64,000 nucleotides of DNA from Roseitranquillus sp963749675 (GCA_963749675.1 CAVVNT010000002.1:434001-498000); one strand, 5' to 3'; shown: positions 25,040 to 34,309, counted from the first letter of the stretch. The notes: generated from the sequence alone by a model not told the origin. Numbers and translations: made by a program.

Positions 25040-25132
25040 GAGAGGCTGGACACGACCCAGGCGGAATTCGTTACGGCTGCTTCCTTCCGGACCTGACCGG
25101 GTTGGCGAAGCGCCTGCCCGCGCCAACCTCTC
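25040..25132 (-). ncRNA. ffs: Signal recognition particle RNA (4.5S)
   Basis: On the minus strand the conserved SRP core GGTCAGGTCCGGAAGGAAGC is present (25079-25098), flanked by arms that pair at the ends (GAGAGGTTGG with CCAGCCTCTC, G-U tolerated). The roughly 93-nt length and position near dnaX fit alphaproteobacterial SRP RNA, the partner of Ffh in membrane-protein targeting. The exact ends are inferred from the pairing. Confidence 0.92.
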
Positions 25133-25278
25133 GACACTCCAATTAACATCCCGGCTCTGCGCCCGCAAGAAGAGCGGAGCGCTTCGTGACACGGTGCTAT
25201 TCCTTGCCTCTCGACCGTTGGAAACGATGCGCCATTGATGAAGTGGAACCGGCCTGCAGCGCCTCGGGTTTTCTCTCG

Positions 25279-25662
25279 ATGAAGGATGGTCCGAAAGACC
25301 CCGACACCAAGACTCACTGGGCCGAAGAGCGGACAGATTGGGCCGAGGACCGGACCGTTCTGGCAAATGAGCGCACCTTCGCCGGTTGGTTGCGAACGAG
25401 CCTTGGGGCGGTGGCCGTGGCGCTGGGTCTCAAGGCGGTGTTTGGGGACTTCGATCCAACCTGGGCGGCGAAGTCCGTGGCAACCGTCTTCGTCGTCGCT
25501 GCGATCCTGATGATCTGGCTTGCCCGGAACGCCGCCGTGGGAACGGCGTCACGGATGAGCAAGCATTCGATCAAGACGCAGACGACGCGGAGGATCACGG
25601 TCTTGGCGTCGGTCCTGTCATTTGGCGCGGCCGCGACGGGCTTGATCCTCTGGATGCTCTGA
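25279..25662 (+). CDS. YidH-type DUF202 membrane protein
   Basis: A 127-residue inner-membrane protein with three hydrophobic helices: RTFAGWLRTSLGAVAVALGL (the DUF202 signature), a middle ATVFVVAAILMIWLA and a C-terminal VLASVLSFGAAATGLILWML. The N-terminal 30 residues are charged and cytosolic. ATG 25279 is chosen; the in-frame start at 25186 precedes no homology and overlaps the spacer after the SRP RNA. Function unknown. It is upstream of dnaX. Confidence 0.85.
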   Translation: MKDGPKDPDTKTHWAEERTDWAEDRTVLANERTFAGWLRTSLGAVAVALGLKAVFGDFDPTWAAKSVATVFVVAAILMIWLARNAAVGTASRMSKHSIKTQTTRRITVLASVLSFGAAATGLILWML

Positions 25663-25685
25663 GCCTGCCGCGGTAGGTTGGCGCT

Positions 25686-27413
25686 GTGCCTGACGACTCC
25701 CCAAACCACACAGCGGAGAACGACGCCGGCTATCAGGTCCTGGCGCGCAAGTACCGCCCGCAGACCTTTGCCGATCTGATCGGCCAGGACGCCATGGTGC
25801 GCACGCTGAAGAATGCATTCGCGTCCGACCGCATCGCGCACGCCTTCATCCTGACGGGCATCCGGGGAACTGGAAAGACGACGACCGCTCGGATTGTCGC
25901 CAAGGGGCTGAACTGCATCGGCCAAGACGGCAACGGCGGGCCCACGACGGATCCGTGCGGCGTCTGCGAACACTGCCGCTCGATTGCCGAAGGGCGACAT
26001 GTCGACGTTCTGGAGATGGACGCCGCCAGTCATACCGGCGTCGCCGACATCCGCGAGATCATTGACAGCGTCCGCTACCGGGCCGCGAGCGCGCGCTACA
26101 AGGTCTACATCGTGGACGAGGTCCACATGCTGTCGACAAGTGCGTTCAATGCGCTGCTCAAGACGCTCGAAGAGCCGCCGGAGCATGTGAAGTTCATCTT
26201 CGCGACGACTGAAATCCGAAAGGTTCCGGTGACCGTTCTCTCACGGTGCCAGCGCTTCGACCTCCGCCGGATCGAACCTGACGTGATGATGACAATGCTT
26301 GCGAGGATTGCCGAAGCGGAGGGCGCGTCCGTCGAGGAGGCGGCGCTGGGCTTGATCACGCGCGCGGCCGAAGGTTCGGTCCGCGACGCGCAGTCGCTTC
26401 TCGACCAGGCGATTGCGCATGGCACGGGCGAGACGACCGCCGCTCAGGTGCGCGACATGCTGGGCCTTGCCGATCGCGGACGGGTGCTCGATCTCTTCGA
26501 TCTCGTCATGCGGGGGGACGCCGCCGGCGCCCTGACGGAACTTGCGCGGCAATACGCCGATGGCGCGGACCCGATGGCGGTGCTGCGCGACCTGGCGGAG
26601 ATCACACACTGGCTTTCGGTCGTGAAGATCACGCCGGAAGCCGCGGATGATCCGACGATCGGGCCTGACATCAAGTCACGCGGCGCGGACCTCGCGGCGC
26701 GGCTGCCGATGCGCGTCCTCACCCGTACATGGCAGATGCTGCTGAAGGCGCTGGAGGAGGTCGCCGCCGCGCCGAATGCGATGATGGCGGCAGAGATGGC
26801 CGTCATTCGCATGACTCACGTTGCGGATCTTCCGTCGCCGGAGGAACTGGTGCGGCGCCTGGAGACTGGACCGGGCCCCGAAGCCCCGAAGCCCAAGCCC
26901 TCGGCCGGGGCAGCCGCGATCCAGGCACGGACGGAAGCAAGATCGACCGGACGGGCTGCCACGGCCCCTGCCCCCGCGCCGACGACGGACACCGCGCTTG
27001 CCCGCCTTGCCAGGTTCGAGCAGGTCGTGGAGCTGATCCGCTCGAACCGAGACGTCGGGCTGCTGCTCGAGGTCGAGGAGACACTGCGCCTCGTCTCGTA
27101 TGCGCCGGGCCGGATCGAGTTCAGCCCGACGAAAGACGCCGCACCTGACTTGGCACAGAGGCTTGGCCGCCGTCTTCAGGGCTGGACCGGCGTCCGGTGG
27201 GCGGTGAGCGTCCGGGCCGAGGGCGGTGCTTCGACGATTTCGGAGCGTCGCGACGCTGCGCAGAGCGCCGCACGAGAGAAGGCAAGCGAGCTTCCGCTCG
27301 TCCAGGCGGTTCTGGACGCTTTCCCCGATGCCGCGATCACAGTGCGCGAACCGCAAGTGGCTGGCTTGGCAGATCCCTCCGACGAGGACGACTGGGACCC
27401 GTTTGAGGACTGA
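25686..27413 (+). CDS. dnaX: DNA polymerase III subunits gamma/tau
   Basis: A 575-residue clamp-loader ATPase. The N-terminal AAA+ module has YRPQTFADLIGQ, Walker A GIRGTGKTT, the zinc-binding cysteines (CGVCEHC) and DEVHMLS (Walker B). The LSRCQRFDLRRI sensor region and domain III follow. The C-terminal third is Pro/Ala-rich then a tau-like domain contacting DnaB/alpha. I saw no A-rich slippery site that would make gamma by frameshifting. The start is GTG 25686. It begins the conserved dnaX-ybaB-recR order. Confidence 0.96.
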   Translation: MPDDSPNHTAENDAGYQVLARKYRPQTFADLIGQDAMVRTLKNAFASDRIAHAFILTGIRGTGKTTTARIVAKGLNCIGQDGNGGPTTDPCGVCEHCRSIAEGRHVDVLEMDAASHTGVADIREIIDSVRYRAASARYKVYIVDEVHMLSTSAFNALLKTLEEPPEHVKFIFATTEIRKVPVTVLSRCQRFDLRRIEPDVMMTMLARIAEAEGASVEEAALGLITRAAEGSVRDAQSLLDQAIAHGTGETTAAQVRDMLGLADRGRVLDLFDLVMRGDAAGALTELARQYADGADPMAVLRDLAEITHWLSVVKITPEAADDPTIGPDIKSRGADLAARLPMRVLTRTWQMLLKALEEVAAAPNAMMAAEMAVIRMTHVADLPSPEELVRRLETGPGPEAPKPKPSAGAAAIQARTEARSTGRAATAPAPAPTTDTALARLARFEQVVELIRSNRDVGLLLEVEETLRLVSYAPGRIEFSPTKDAAPDLAQRLGRRLQGWTGVRWAVSVRAEGGASTISERRDAAQSAAREKASELPLVQAVLDAFPDAAITVREPQVAGLADPSDEDDWDPFED

Positions 27414-27475
27414 GTCGGGGCTTCCACCCGCGCCGCGGCGGTGGCATCACGAGCGGAATCCAAGGAGTGAACCGG

Positions 27476-27820
27476 ATGCTTAAGGGAATGGGCGGCTTCG
27501 GCGATATGGCCAAGATGATGAAGGCCGCGCAGGAGATGCAGACCAAGATGGCCGAAATGCAGGAGAACCTCGGCTCGATCAAGGTTGAGGGCGAAAGCGG
27601 CGCGGGCCTCGTCAAGGCTACAGCGACGGCGAAGGGCGAGCTCACGGCGCTCGAAATCGACCCCTCGATCTTCGATGCCGAGCAGAAGGAGGTCGTCGAG
27701 GATCTGATCCTTGCTGCGATCAAGGACGCGCAGAGCCGCGCGCAGCAGCGCCACGCCGAGGAGATGCAGAAACTGGGCGAGGGATTGGGTCTGCCGCCCG
27801 GTTTCAAGTTGCCGATCTGA
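27476..27820 (+). CDS. YbaB/EbfC nucleoid-associated protein
   Basis: A 114-residue DNA-binding protein: MLKGMGGFGDMAKMMKAAQE, GLVKATATAKGELTALEIDP and the C-terminal GLGLPPGFKLPI. YbaB dimers coat DNA and influence expression. ATG 27476 sits 8 nt after AAGGAG, favouring it over the GTG at 27467. It lies between dnaX and recR with tight spacing (9 nt to recR), the usual operon. Confidence 0.95.
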   Translation: MLKGMGGFGDMAKMMKAAQEMQTKMAEMQENLGSIKVEGESGAGLVKATATAKGELTALEIDPSIFDAEQKEVVEDLILAAIKDAQSRAQQRHAEEMQKLGEGLGLPPGFKLPI

Positions 27821-27829
27821 GGCAACGAT

Positions 27830-28426
27830 ATGGGTGAGGCCACCCGCGACATCGAGGCACTGATCGAGATGATGTCGAAGCTGCCGGGCCTCGGGCCGCG
27901 GTCGGCACGCCGCGCAGTGCTTCACCTCGTCCGGCGCCGTGGCCAGGTAATGGCGCCCCTCGCGCAGGCGATGCAGGGCGTTGCCGACACGGCACGGGAT
28001 TGCGCGGTATGCGGGAACATCGCGACCTCAGACATCTGCGAGATCTGCGCTGATCCCGAGCGGGCGACAGGCGAAATCTGCGTGGTGGAAGACGTCGCCG
28101 ACCTTTGGGCGATGGAGCGGACCGGCGCTTTTGGCGGGCGATACCATGTGCTCGGCGGGTTGCTGTCCGCCCTCGATGCCGTCGGCCCCGAGGATCTCGG
28201 GCTGCCGCGCCTCGTACGTCGGGTGGAAGCGGATGGCGTCATCGAGGTCATCCTGGCGCTGAGCGCCACGGTCGATGGGCAGACCACGGCGCACTACGTC
28301 GCCGACCTGCTCGAGGGTAAGGTTAAGATGACCACCCTGGCTCAGGGTGTGCCCGTGGGGGGCGAGCTCGACTATCTCGATGACGGTACGATCGGCGCTG
28401 CTCTCCGCGCCAGACGCGCTCTCTGA
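27830..28426 (+). CDS. recR: Recombination protein RecR
   Basis: A 198-residue protein with an N-terminal helix-hairpin-helix (LPGLGPRSARRAVLHL), a Cys4 zinc finger (CAVCGN...CEICAD) and a Toprim domain (CVVEDVADLWAMERTG ... YHVLGGLLSALDAVG). RecR with RecO loads RecA at single-stranded gaps. It is complete and 9 nt after ybaB. It converges on trcR. Confidence 0.96.
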   Translation: MGEATRDIEALIEMMSKLPGLGPRSARRAVLHLVRRRGQVMAPLAQAMQGVADTARDCAVCGNIATSDICEICADPERATGEICVVEDVADLWAMERTGAFGGRYHVLGGLLSALDAVGPEDLGLPRLVRRVEADGVIEVILALSATVDGQTTAHYVADLLEGKVKMTTLAQGVPVGGELDYLDDGTIGAALRARRAL

Positions 28427-28453
28427 CGACCCAAGACGCAGGTCGCCGAGCCT

Positions 28454-29230
28454 TCAGGACGAGCGGTTGTCTTCGGTGTCTTCCTCTTCTTCATCATTGG
28501 GAAGGTTGAAGAAACTTTCAGCGTCGGGAACCTCCCGCTCCTCGTCCTTGTCCTTCAGTTCCTCTCCGGTATCGGAGAGCGAGAATGTCTCGAGCCCGGC
28601 AATCGACGACGGCATCTTCGATTCGGAAGCGTCGGCCGCCAGGGATTGTTCCGTCGAAACCAACTTGCGCCGCTCGTCGTCCGACATCGTTCCACCTTCG
28701 GCCGCCTTCCGGGCGTTCGCCTTCTGCACGGCCGCGTCGAGCTCGGACTGCCGGCAAAGACCCAGGGCGACCGGGTCGATCGGCTGAATGTTGGAGATAT
28801 TCCAGTGCGTCCGGTCCCGGATCGACTGGATCGTCGGCTTCGTCGTGCCCACCAGCTTTCCGATTTGGCCGTCCGAGAGTTCGGGGTGGAATTTGACGAG
28901 CCAAAGAATCGCCGCAGGCCGGTCCTGACGCTTCGACAAAGGAGTATATCTCGGCCCACGCCGCTTTTCCTCGCCGACTGCCGCGGCGTAGTACTTTAGC
29001 TTGAGCTTGTAGCCTGGATCCTTCTCGCCCCGATCGATCTCGATCTGTTCAAGCTGGTTGTTGGCGATAGGATCGAAGCCCTTCACGCCGGCCGCCACGT
29101 CGCCGTCAGCGATGCCCTGAACCTCCAACTCGTGAAGGCCGCAGAAGTCCGCGATCTGCTTGAAGCTCAACGTGGTGTTGTCGACCAGCCATACGGCGGT
29201 CGCCTTTGCCATGATCGGTTTGCCCTGCAT
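28454..29230 (-). CDS. trcR: Cell-cycle transcriptional regulator TrcR (DUF1013)
   Basis: A 258-residue protein matching DUF1013, named TrcR in alphaproteobacteria: MAKATAVWLVDNTTLSFKQI, FCGLHELEVQGIADGDVAAG and the DNA-binding-like SDGQIGKLVGTTKPTIQSIR, followed by an acidic C-terminus (DEEEEDTEDN). The acidic tail suggests protein contacts. ATG 29230 follows AAGGAGA, favouring MQGKPIMAKAT over an upstream in-frame start at 29341. It is divergent from the RNase T2 gene, which starts 127 bp away. Confidence 0.88.
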   Translation of the reverse strand: MQGKPIMAKATAVWLVDNTTLSFKQIADFCGLHELEVQGIADGDVAAGVKGFDPIANNQLEQIEIDRGEKDPGYKLKLKYYAAAVGEEKRRGPRYTPLSKRQDRPAAILWLVKFHPELSDGQIGKLVGTTKPTIQSIRDRTHWNISNIQPIDPVALGLCRQSELDAAVQKANARKAAEGGTMSDDERRKLVSTEQSLAADASESKMPSSIAGLETFSLSDTGEELKDKDEEREVPDAESFFNLPNDEEEEDTEDNRSS

Positions 29231-29357
29231 CCTCGGTCTCCTTCGGCAACAACTTCCCCGACCGGTGAAACCGTGTCGATCCGTCTGGACCGCAGCCGCG
29301 ATTTCGGGGAACTTCGTGCTGCATATAGCCACCAACCGCACGGGAGAAAAGCGCCAA

Positions 29358-29972
29358 ATGCGAGCACTCGCCCTTGTGACCGCCCTCGCCCTTCCCGCAG
29401 CGGCACAGGACGCGGCGGGGGAGTTCGACTACTACGTCCTCGCGCTTAGCTGGCAGCCGACATGGTGCGCGCTCGAAGGTGAAGGGTCCGCGCAGTGCGG
29501 GACTCCCGCTGGATGGACGCTGCATGGTCTCTGGCCCCAGTACGAACGCGGTTGGCCCGCCGACTGTGCTTCAACCATGCGCGACCCCTCACGCCGCGAG
29601 ACGGATGCGATGACGGACATCATGGGTTCGGGCGGGCTTGCGTGGTATCAGTGGAAGAAACACGGCCGGTGTGCAGGCCTCGACCCGGCCGACTACTTCA
29701 CCCTCGCCCGGCGCGCATACGACAGCGTTACACGGCCTGAAGTCCTGCGGCGCATCGAGAGCCCGATCGAGGTATCGGCGCAGGTCGTGGAGGAGGCGTT
29801 CCTGCGCGACAATCCCGCACTTTCGGACGCGGGCGTCACCCTGACATGCAAGGCCCGGCACGTCCAAGAAGTGCGGATCTGCCTCACGCGCGACTTGCAA
29901 CCGCGCGATTGCGCGCCCGACATCAAGCAGGACTGCACGCTCCCCGACGCCTTGCTTCTGCCGATTCATTGA
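29358..29972 (+). CDS. RNase T2-family exported protein with altered catalytic Glu
   Basis: A 204-residue exported protein (signal peptide MRALALVTALALPAAAQ). The first conserved site is intact: LHGLWPQ with His56. The second normally reads HEWxKHGTC; here it is YQWKKHGRC, so the catalytic Glu is Gln98 while Lys101 and His102 remain. Four or more cysteines suggest disulfides. The Glu-to-Gln change may lower or alter activity. RNase T2 enzymes cut single-stranded RNA in the periplasm. ATG 29358 is divergent from trcR. Confidence 0.88.
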   Translation: MRALALVTALALPAAAQDAAGEFDYYVLALSWQPTWCALEGEGSAQCGTPAGWTLHGLWPQYERGWPADCASTMRDPSRRETDAMTDIMGSGGLAWYQWKKHGRCAGLDPADYFTLARRAYDSVTRPEVLRRIESPIEVSAQVVEEAFLRDNPALSDAGVTLTCKARHVQEVRICLTRDLQPRDCAPDIKQDCTLPDALLLPIH

Positions 29973-30074
29973 TCCGTCTTCGGCGATCAAGGGTAGTGTT
30001 TCCCTTACTGTCGCCAATGCCCGACGCGGCGTAATCCGGAGACATTCGGTAACCAAACGGAAAGAACCAGCAAG

Positions 30075-30638
30075 ATGCCGACGCTCACTGCAGACAGCAT
30101 GGTCGCCCGCGCAATCCTCGCCGCCAATCGGCCGGTAAAATCGGCAGGCGCCCCCGTGAACCCCGAACGGATGGCGCGCCAGGATTCGCTCGAGGTTTGG
30201 TACGATCCCCAGCACTGCTTCTTCGTCGCGATCGGCTGCGTCGCCATGCGCGCAGTCACGGATCAGGGCCGCTTCTGCTGGCTCGTTCGCGAGAACGGCG
30301 AGGTCGATACCCTCAGCTACGTCAAGAGCCCGTATGACGTAGCGCCTGCGAACGGCGGCGACGGCGGCCTGAATATCCCGTATCCGGCCGTCACCGAACT
30401 CGCGGCATCCCTTCGCCGCCGCGAAATCCGCTTGCCCCTGGCTTCCGCCGACTTCCGCGGGACCGGCCCCGTGGCGCGGCTCATCGGCGCTCTGGGAATG
30501 CCGGGCTGGCTCGCCGGCTGGCTCATGCCGCTCGTCCCGACCATCGGGCGTGCGATCTGGGCGGGCCATCGACGGACGCTTGGCGGGCGCCAGTCTCAGC
30601 TCGCCGGGCTGTTCTCTCGGTTCTCGACGGTGGCCTAG
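30075..30638 (+). CDS. Conserved protein of unknown function
   Basis: A 187-residue protein, probably cytosolic and partly membrane-associated: hydrophobic patch near residues 138-160 (VARLIGALGMPGWLAGWLMPLVP). It contains DPQHCFFVAIGCVAMRAVTDQGRF and VKSPYDVAPANGG, with no motif I can name. The start is ATG 30075, no clear ribosome-binding site. It converges on the quinone oxidoreductase gene with a 4-nt overlap. Function unknown. Confidence 0.65.
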   Translation: MPTLTADSMVARAILAANRPVKSAGAPVNPERMARQDSLEVWYDPQHCFFVAIGCVAMRAVTDQGRFCWLVRENGEVDTLSYVKSPYDVAPANGGDGGLNIPYPAVTELAASLRRREIRLPLASADFRGTGPVARLIGALGMPGWLAGWLMPLVPTIGRAIWAGHRRTLGGRQSQLAGLFSRFSTVA

Positions 30639-31612
30639 CCGCCGTCGACCTCAAGGACGATCTTCCCGATGTGAGCTGACGACTCCATCCGGCGATGCGC
30701 CTCCGAGGCGTCGGCGAGCGAGAAGCTTCGGTCCATCACGGGGGCTACGCGCCCGGTCGCGAGCAGCGGCCAGACCTCTTTCCGCAATGACTGTGCAATT
30801 CTCGCCTTCGCGAGGTCGCTCTGCGGTCGCAGCGTCGAGCCGGTGATGGTCAGCCGGCGCATCATGACCTCGGCCATGTTCAGCGTCACCTTCGCGCCAT
30901 GCAGGAACGCGATCTGCACGAGCCTGCCTTCGTCGGCCAGCGCCTTGATGTTGCGGGAAATGTAGTCGCCCCCGACCATGTCGAGGATTAGGTGCGCGCG
31001 ACCCGCCTCGCGCACGACGTCTACGAAATCCTCTTCGCGATAGTTGATCGACCGCTCCGCCCCCAGTGCCTCGCATGCGGAACACTTTTCCTCACTCCCC
31101 GCAGTTGCGAAGACGCGCGCTCCGAAACGGTGGGCGAGCTGGATCGCTGTCGTTCCGATTCCCGAAGATCCCCCGTGTACAAGAAACCGCTCTCCTGCCG
31201 AGAGGCCGCCGCGCTGGAAGACGTTGCTCCAGACGGTAAAGAAAGTCTCGGGCACGCACGCTGCCTCGCGAAGGCCGAGCCGATCCGGCACGGGCAGCGC
31301 ATGTGCCGCGGGTGTGACTGCATATTCGGCATAGCCTCCTCCCGGCAGCAGAGCGCAGACGGCATCTCCGATCGACCACTCCGCAACACCGGGACCAATA
31401 GCCGCGACACGACCTGCGGCCTCCAAACCCGGCAGGTCCGATGCGCCTGGCGGGGCAGAATAGCTCCCGGCACGTTGAAGCGCGTCGGGTCGGTTCACCC
31501 CCGCCCAGGCGACGCGGATGACGATCTGCCCGTATCTCGGTTGCGGGACGTCGCGCTCTGCCAACCGCAGGACCTCCGGCCCACCGGGCTCGCTGATCTC
31601 CACGACCCGCAT
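30635..31612 (-). CDS. NAD(P)H:quinone oxidoreductase (zinc-free MDR family)
   Basis: A 325-residue medium-chain dehydrogenase/reductase: N-terminal GroES-like domain (EISEPGGPEVLRL, WAGVNRPDALQRAG), then a Rossmann fold with VHGGSSGIGTTAIQLA. No catalytic zinc ligands, as in quinone reductases of the PIG3/QOR type. It reduces quinones with NADPH in the cytosol. ATG 31612 is chosen; an in-frame start at 31657 would overlap coq9. It follows coq9 by 13 nt, so co-transcription is likely. Confidence 0.9.
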   Translation of the reverse strand: MRVVEISEPGGPEVLRLAERDVPQPRYGQIVIRVAWAGVNRPDALQRAGSYSAPPGASDLPGLEAAGRVAAIGPGVAEWSIGDAVCALLPGGGYAEYAVTPAAHALPVPDRLGLREAACVPETFFTVWSNVFQRGGLSAGERFLVHGGSSGIGTTAIQLAHRFGARVFATAGSEEKCSACEALGAERSINYREEDFVDVVREAGRAHLILDMVGGDYISRNIKALADEGRLVQIAFLHGAKVTLNMAEVMMRRLTITGSTLRPQSDLAKARIAQSLRKEVWPLLATGRVAPVMDRSFSLADASEAHRRMESSAHIGKIVLEVDGG

Positions 31613-31625
31613 GCGGCTGGGCAGG

Positions 31626-32327
31626 TCACTCACCAGCGGGCTCCACCGCCATCCCACCCGGGAGTTCTGTACGCTTGCGCAACGGCGGCTTGATACGCTT
31701 CATCAGCCAATTCGGTGCGACCATCAGGGGCCGTGTGAGCGGATTTTCGTTCATGGCGCCCTTCAGTTTCTCGATGCGCATCACGTCGTCAATCCGGCGA
31801 TCGAGAAAGCCCCATGTATCCTGGTAGTTCAGGCTTTCGTCGCCCAGCCAGTACAGCAGGGTTGACCCGTAGACCCCGGAGAGCGTCGCGCGCTTGGTGT
31901 ACCAGTTGGCGTCGTCGGAGGTGTCGCCGAGCGCTATCCAAATCCGGTCCGCAGTCTCCCAGATCGCGCGCGCGCCGTCGGCGGAGTGCTGAGGAAGGGC
32001 GAAGAGCGTCGTGCCGCGCCGCGCCGCTTCGCGCTCGTCGATTGCTTCGATCCGGTAGCGAACCGCGGTTGCGACCTTGTCGCGAAACCGCAGATCATCG
32101 AGATTTTCGGATTTAAGGTGCTCGACCATGCGCGCGTCGCAGCGCCGGTGGTAGGACAGTGCCAGATCCACCGGCCCGCGCGGGAACACCATGCGCGCTT
32201 CGTCCCGGCTGACGCCTTCGTCTCGCAGCGCGGCCCTGAACGTCGCCTCCGACCAACCCTCGAACGGAACATGGACGAGGGCGGCATCGAGAAGACGGTC
32301 GCGAAGTGCATCTGGCGGATTCGTCAT
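31626..32327 (-). CDS. COQ9 family protein
   Basis: A 233-residue protein of the ubiquinone-biosynthesis COQ9 family: DALRDRLLDAALVHVPFEGW near the N-terminus (TetR-like helices), then WETADRIWIALGDTSDD, WYTKRATLSGVYGSTLLYWL and a hydrophobic C-terminal region. COQ9 binds lipids and helps COQ7 in hydroxylation steps of ubiquinone synthesis. The start is ATG 32327, divergent from rpsU by about 100 bp, the usual Rhodobacteraceae arrangement. Confidence 0.93.
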   Translation of the reverse strand: MTNPPDALRDRLLDAALVHVPFEGWSEATFRAALRDEGVSRDEARMVFPRGPVDLALSYHRRCDARMVEHLKSENLDDLRFRDKVATAVRYRIEAIDEREAARRGTTLFALPQHSADGARAIWETADRIWIALGDTSDDANWYTKRATLSGVYGSTLLYWLGDESLNYQDTWGFLDRRIDDVMRIEKLKGAMNENPLTRPLMVAPNWLMKRIKPPLRKRTELPGGMAVEPAGE

Positions 32328-32431
32328 GGAAAAACCTCCGGCTGGTCCGGGTGGACAAGCTAGGACCGCGTTGCTATATCGCCACTTCCTGCACTGATCG
32401 AAACTTCAGCCAGAAAGGTGGTGACACCAAG

Positions 32432-32638
32432 ATGCAGGTAAGCGTTCGCGACAACAACGTCGATCAGGCGCTTCGTGCCCTGAAGAAGAAGTTGCAACGC
32501 GAGGGCGTCTTTCGCGAGATGAAGCTTCGGCAGCATTTCGAGAAGCCGTCCGAGGAAAAGGCGCGCAAGAAGGCCGAGGCCATTCGCCGCGCCCGAAAGC
32601 TCGCTCGCAAGAAGGCGCAGCGCGAAGGGATGCTCTGA
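32432..32638 (+). CDS. rpsU: 30S ribosomal protein S21
   Basis: A 68-residue basic ribosomal protein: MQVSVRDNNVDQALRALKKK, then VFREMKLRQHFEKPSEEKAR and a Lys/Arg-rich end. ATG 32432 follows AAGGTGGTGA; an in-frame start at 32306 has no homology. S21 sits near the 30S anti-Shine-Dalgarno and affects initiation. A terminator follows. Confidence 0.97.
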   Translation: MQVSVRDNNVDQALRALKKKLQREGVFREMKLRQHFEKPSEEKARKKAEAIRRARKLARKKAQREGML

Positions 32639-32673
32639 TCCCATCGACAGCCATTCGGGACCTTCGCGGTTCC

Positions 32674-32714
32674 AGACGACCCCCGCGGCTCACGCCCGGG
32701 GGTTCGTCTTTTCT
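32674..32714. terminator. Intrinsic terminator after rpsU
   Basis: AGACGACCCCCG pairs with CGGGGGTTCGTCT (one bulged base), followed by TTTTCT. It lies between rpsU and the convergent mscL remnant. Confidence 0.85.
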
Positions 32715-32734
32715 ACCCCCGCCGCAATGCTCCC

Positions 32735-33076
32735 TCAGGCGGAAGGGCGCTCCTTGAGCGCGTCGCGTATCTCGATCAGCAAGTCCTTCGCGGACGGACT
32801 GGCCGGAGCCTCCTCGGCGGCCTCCTGCTGCGTCAGGCCTTCCGCCGCTTCCTTGATCCGGTTCAGGCCCTTGACCAGCAGGAGTGAAACGATGATCAGG
32901 AACTCGATCACCGTGATAAAAATGCTGTAGAAGAAGGCGGCGGAGTTCTCTCCTTCACCCAGGCTGAAGCCCATGCCTGAGAAGTCGATGCCACCGGTCA
33001 AGAGCGAAATGATCGGGTTGATCAAATCTTCGACCACGGAGTTCACGATCGTGGTGACGGCGCCGCCGATGAATCC
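32735..33076 (-). pseudogene. mscL: mscL lacking its N-terminus, fused to an IS66 remnant
   Basis: From GFIGGAVTTIVNSVVEDLIN onward the frame is a normal large-conductance mechanosensitive channel: GGIDFSGM, the second helix FFYSIFITVIEFLIIVSLLL and the cytosolic tail ending KDLLIEIRDALKERPSA. The first ~20 residues (usually xxEFKxFxxRGNVxDLAVG) are missing; at 33073-33078 the sequence switches to IS66 tnpB. The extended open frame to 33214 is chimeric. TM1 is half lost, so the channel is very unlikely to work. Confidence 0.85.
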
Positions 33077-33230
33077 ACCGGACGCGTCGCCACGTAGACC
33101 CGCACCGTACCGCCCGGCAGGGTCATTCGAGCGCGCAGCGCCGCGACGAGCGCGGCGACGCTCCGGCGGCACGGCAGACCCGATCCGCAGGCAAAACTCG
33201 CCGACCTCGAGCACGATAGCAGATGGTCAT
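33077..33230 (-). mobile_element. IS66 remnant at the mscL break
   Basis: Minus-strand frames give LEVGEFCLRIGSAVPPER and AALVAALRAR (tnpA C-terminus) followed by MTLPGGTVRVYVATRPVD (tnpB N-terminus, start 33126). The tnpB frame stops matching where mscL begins. Confidence 0.75.
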
Positions 33231-33444
33231 CACCCGGCTGCGGCGCCGTCTCCGCAGCGGCCGGTACGGGCGGCGACCACCGGCGCGAACATCGGCACAC
33301 GTCCTCGTCTCGCAGTACCAGCTCACCGCGCCGCGCCTGACGGCGCCAGGTAGCTGTTTCACCGGACGATCACACAGACCCTCGCCGCTCGTCCTTGTTC
33401 ATGGCACGGTCGCTGCTTGGAAGAGTTCGGCACGGAGGACGAGC

Positions 33445-34260
33445 ATGCTGATCTCTCTTCACAAGCAGGCGAAGACGACACCGAAGATCAGGGCTGCGAT
33501 CCAGGCGAGTAACGAGCGTGCCTGGATGGTGGCGGAGCGCCACGGCATCTCCAAGCAGACGGTCTGGAAGTGGCGGAACCGGGACAGGGTCCATGACCGG
33601 AGCCACACCGCGCATCGGCTGCAGGACCGTGCTCACGCCTAGACAGGAGGCGGTGGCGGTGTCCCTGCGCAAGACGCTGCTGCTGCCGCTCGACGACCTG
33701 CTTGCCGTGGTGCGCGAGTTCCTGAACCCCGACGTTTCCCGCTCCGGGCTGGATCGCTGCCTGCGCCGGTGAGCCATTGGTCGCCATGTGTTCGAGACCA
33801 TTGGCGAACGGGTGGGCAGCCTGCGGGAGCTGAAACCGAAGGCGCCAAAGCCCGCCCACACGCCATTCAAGTCGTACGAGCCCGGCTTCATCCATATCGA
33901 CGTGAAATACCTGCCGCGAATGGCCGACGAGGAGCGGCGGCGGTATCTCTTCATGGCCATTGACCGGGCGACCCGCTGAGTCTTGGTGCGCATCTACCCC
34001 GCTAAGACCGCGGCCAATGCCCGGTGGTTCCTGCGCGATCTGGAGCGCGCCGCACCGATGCCGATCACCCGCGTGCTCACCGACAAAGACAAGGAACGAC
34101 CGCGTGTTCGGCCTCCGACGCATCCCGGCCACTGGCGCCCACGAGTTCGACCGCCTCTGTGCCGAGTTCTCGATCGAGCATCGCCTGGCCCCGCCGATGC
34201 GGCCCGAAACCGACGGCATGGTGGAGCGCTTCAACGGTGGGGCCGGCGGTTGAACCCGAA
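33445..34260 (+). mobile_element. IS481-family transposase remnant
   Basis: Homology begins MLISLHKQAKTTPKIRAAIQ and HGISKQTVWKWRNRD, and continues in shifting frames: SLRKTLLLPLDDLLAVVREF, LNPDVSRSGLDRC, FIHIDVKYLPRMADEERRRY, LFMAIDRATR, then RIYPAKTAANARWFLRDLE, LCAEFSIEHRLAPPMRPE and MVERFN. Several frameshifts and a TGA after IDRATR make it inactive. Confidence 0.8.
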
Positions 34261-34309
34261 GCGGCGGGTGCGCCTCATGCTCGCTGGTTTCCTGCCGGGC
34301 GTCGTCCAC

